From positions 93,764-157,763 of the forward strand of contig VXAI01000308.1 in the NCBI GenBank assembly GCA_013399305.1: a stretch of 64,000 nucleotides of DNA. Reading direction: 5' to 3'. Under the pieces are notes generated by a model that saw only the letters and a list, made by a program, of their open reading frames with translations, ran no database searches and was not told the origin of the DNA. The DNA comes from Rostratula benghalensis. Taxonomy: Eukaryota > Chordata > Aves > Charadriiformes > Rostratulidae. Positions 62,078 through 64,000 of this stretch are shown piece after piece (position 1 is the stretch's first letter; every line of letters starts with the position of its first letter). Position numbers and translations under genes: made by a program.

Positions 62078-63898
62078 CTTTATTGATTTAAAATGATAAG
62101 ACGTCTCCTTTAGCTTTTATTTTTTACTACAGAATGCTGAATATGCAAAGTTTTTCTTATGAAGATAAACTCTTATCAAAAATCTCAGAAAAATCCTTCA
62201 TTTCAAAGCAGAATTTTCAAATAGCCCCTTACTTGTTTCAGAGGGAACAAAAATTTAGAAATACAATAATAGCCTGTTCAATATAGTCAACCTTGCAGGT
62301 CTGCAGAACACCTCCTATCAATGTGGCATTAATGTGGTCATTGTTCATGAATCCAAAATTTGATCAAGGCAACATATTAAACACTTCCTTAATTTTCAAG
62401 AAAAGAAAATGAAACTTAAGAACTTCCTACCAGAGGGCTACACTACAGTCATAATGCGATGGAAAAGGCTTGCCCATCAGTTTCCATGAGGAGACAAGTA
62501 GCATATTGATCAAAAGAGGCTGTGAAAACCTATGGAATTAACCACCCTGACTTGTTACAAGGTACTATGCTTCCAGGCCTAGAATATGAAGGCAAAAGGG
62601 GATAAGCCACCTTGGTTCAAAGATATTTGGAAAAAGAAGTGATTCCTCTCAGTAATGAAGAAAAAGCCTGACTAGACCAAGGGATCTAAGTTTGACAACT
62701 TCCTTCCTTGAAGAAGGAAGCCTGCACGAATTTTAGTGGGAGGATGCCAGCTCCAAGACTAGATAGTACACCTTTTCATATTTATTTTGGAGTTATGCTA
62801 ATTAACTAATGAAAAAGTGTAAGACACTACAAGATTATAATTTTAACCATGTAGAGAGAAAGGGTAGACTTAGAAATGGTATTCCAGAGGACTATACTGT
62901 ATCCAGGAGACTGCCAGGATGTCAGCACCTGGAGAGTGCTCAGAACCTTCTAAAACCTAAATGCTCCTGCATAGCAGGAATTATAAAGGTCCAAGAACTT
63001 TAACTCATACTATGCTTTGTGAAAAAAAAACAAAAACCAAACAACAGGAAACAGGGTGGAAGCAGACTGTTCTGTTTTCTTCAGGCACAAGAATGGGATA
63101 GTGTCTCCCCTTGAGACACTTCCACTCCAGCATTGAAGTACTTGTGCATGGTGGTAGATATGGAAAATAGTACTTCTCAGGATTCAGTCTGAGGAATCGG
63201 AGGCTACATTCCTAGTCAAATATTATATCCTCAACAAAATAAATCCTAGCGAAATATAATATCCTTGTCTCAACAGCAACTCAAAGGGCTACCCCTATGA
63301 CCTGTGGCTGAAGACAAAGACACACTTCAGCTAGCAACTTTGCTCTGCACCAGGTATGACAATCTCCTTGTAATTAAAATAGCTGCCATATTTGGTTGAA
63401 TGTTACTGATCGGTCATTCATATTCCTGTCTTTCAGAGGTGAAAGTCTTCATCAATTCAAGTGATAAGTATTCACAGAAATTTTGTTTCCTTGAAGGAAT
63501 CTTTTCAACAGGACTCTCAGTCGTACACATATTTCACCTCAGACTTTGGAGTTATAGCATTATTCACAACAAACTTTTTTTTTTTTTTTTAAAAAATAAA
63601 AGCAATTTCAGGGCTTTTATTAATAGTTTGTCACTCTGTGGTATGTAAGCCTCCCATATACCTAATCCAATGGCTGAAATATCTGGTGAGCAGGTTTTAT
63701 AAAATGCAATAGGTAGTATCAGTAATAACTCTGCCCTGCTGTGAATGGCCAAACCTTTGAGGTCTCCAGGTTTTGCTGGAAATCTGACTTGAGCTCGTTA
63801 GTTTTCAAAAACCTGTAAAGTAGCATTTGTTCCCCTAAGAAAATCCAATTCACACACAGTAAAAAACAAAGATTTATTTGTAAAAAGATGTTACTTAC
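62078..63898 (-). other. Intron between the two right-end host exons
   Basis: 1.8 kb bounded by the donor GTAAGT (63898-63893) and the acceptor before 62077 on the minus strand. No repeat or gene recognised inside; there is a T run at 63572-63590. Confidence 0.6.
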
Positions 63899-63932
63899 CT
63901 CACTCAAATCCCCTTCTTCACTTGCTGTGTCT
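63899..63932 (-). CDS. Host gene exon (34 bp), acidic
   Basis: On the minus strand a strong pyrimidine-rich acceptor (TTTTTCTTCCCTCAG, 63947-63933) precedes 34 bases, followed by a consensus donor GAG/GTAAGT (63898-63893). Read in the frame that keeps the next exon open, it gives one base of a split codon and then DTASEEGDLSE, which continues directly into the Glu-rich start of the exon at 61902-62077. Small size, good splice signals on both sides and matching phase and composition support it. The rest of the gene upstream lies beyond the window. Confidence 0.7.
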
Positions 63933-64000
63933 CTGAGGGAAGAAAAATAATCATAACTACCTTGAAGTATCAGAGGAGATTTAAAATATTGTTTTAAAAA

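Overview
The window is nuclear DNA from a bird, or a close sauropsid relative. The evidence is the dominance of CR1 LINE fragments (eleven pieces, from degraded ancient amniote copies to an apparently very young sequence), avian-type ERV LTRs (one solo copy starting TGTCCTGGTTT plus a related fragment), a class II endogenous retrovirus of avian type, AT-rich intervening sequence and no SINE-rich background. There are no prokaryotic features, no tRNA, rRNA or CRISPR. Two short runs of N (5126-5180 and 19105-19136) are assembly gaps.

Host gene content is small. Two good coding exons lie on the minus strand at the right end (63899-63932 and 61902-62077). A third, phase-compatible candidate lies 12 kb downstream at 50042-50086. 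Together they encode part of a very acidic, lysine- and serine-rich protein that I cannot name. Most of the window is therefore probably long introns of, or sequence downstream of, this minus-strand gene.

Layout from left to right: 1-13 kb is mostly unassignable AT-rich sequence with a CR1 at 2.7-3.4 kb and an ancient CR1 at 7.5-7.8 kb. A CR1 tail at 13.2-14.0 kb (plus strand) is base-for-base identical over 717 bp to part of a 1.6-kb CR1 at 24.0-25.6 kb on the minus strand. A 6.2-kb provirus occupies 26687-32910 inside a perfect 6-bp target duplication (TAAAAT). From 34.7 to 59.8 kb there are more CR1 fragments, a solo LTR (36.0-36.7 kb), an LTR fragment (40.3 kb), a pre-miRNA-like foldback (44.0 kb) and long stretches with nothing recognisable.

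The provirus is the most unusual object. It has a truncated 5' LTR, a betaretrovirus-like gag (major homology region, two zinc knuckles), dUTPase and protease, no reverse transcriptase polymerase domain, RNase H, an integrase that keeps its D,D-35-E residues, and an unassigned cysteine-rich reading frame between pol and env. Next comes an alpharetrovirus-like env that is open except for one stop codon. After that it starts again: a second integrase C-terminus and a second, different transmembrane Env remnant precede the polypurine tract and 3' LTR. Because the target duplication encloses the whole, it looks like one integration of a recombinant genome. All of its genes are broken.
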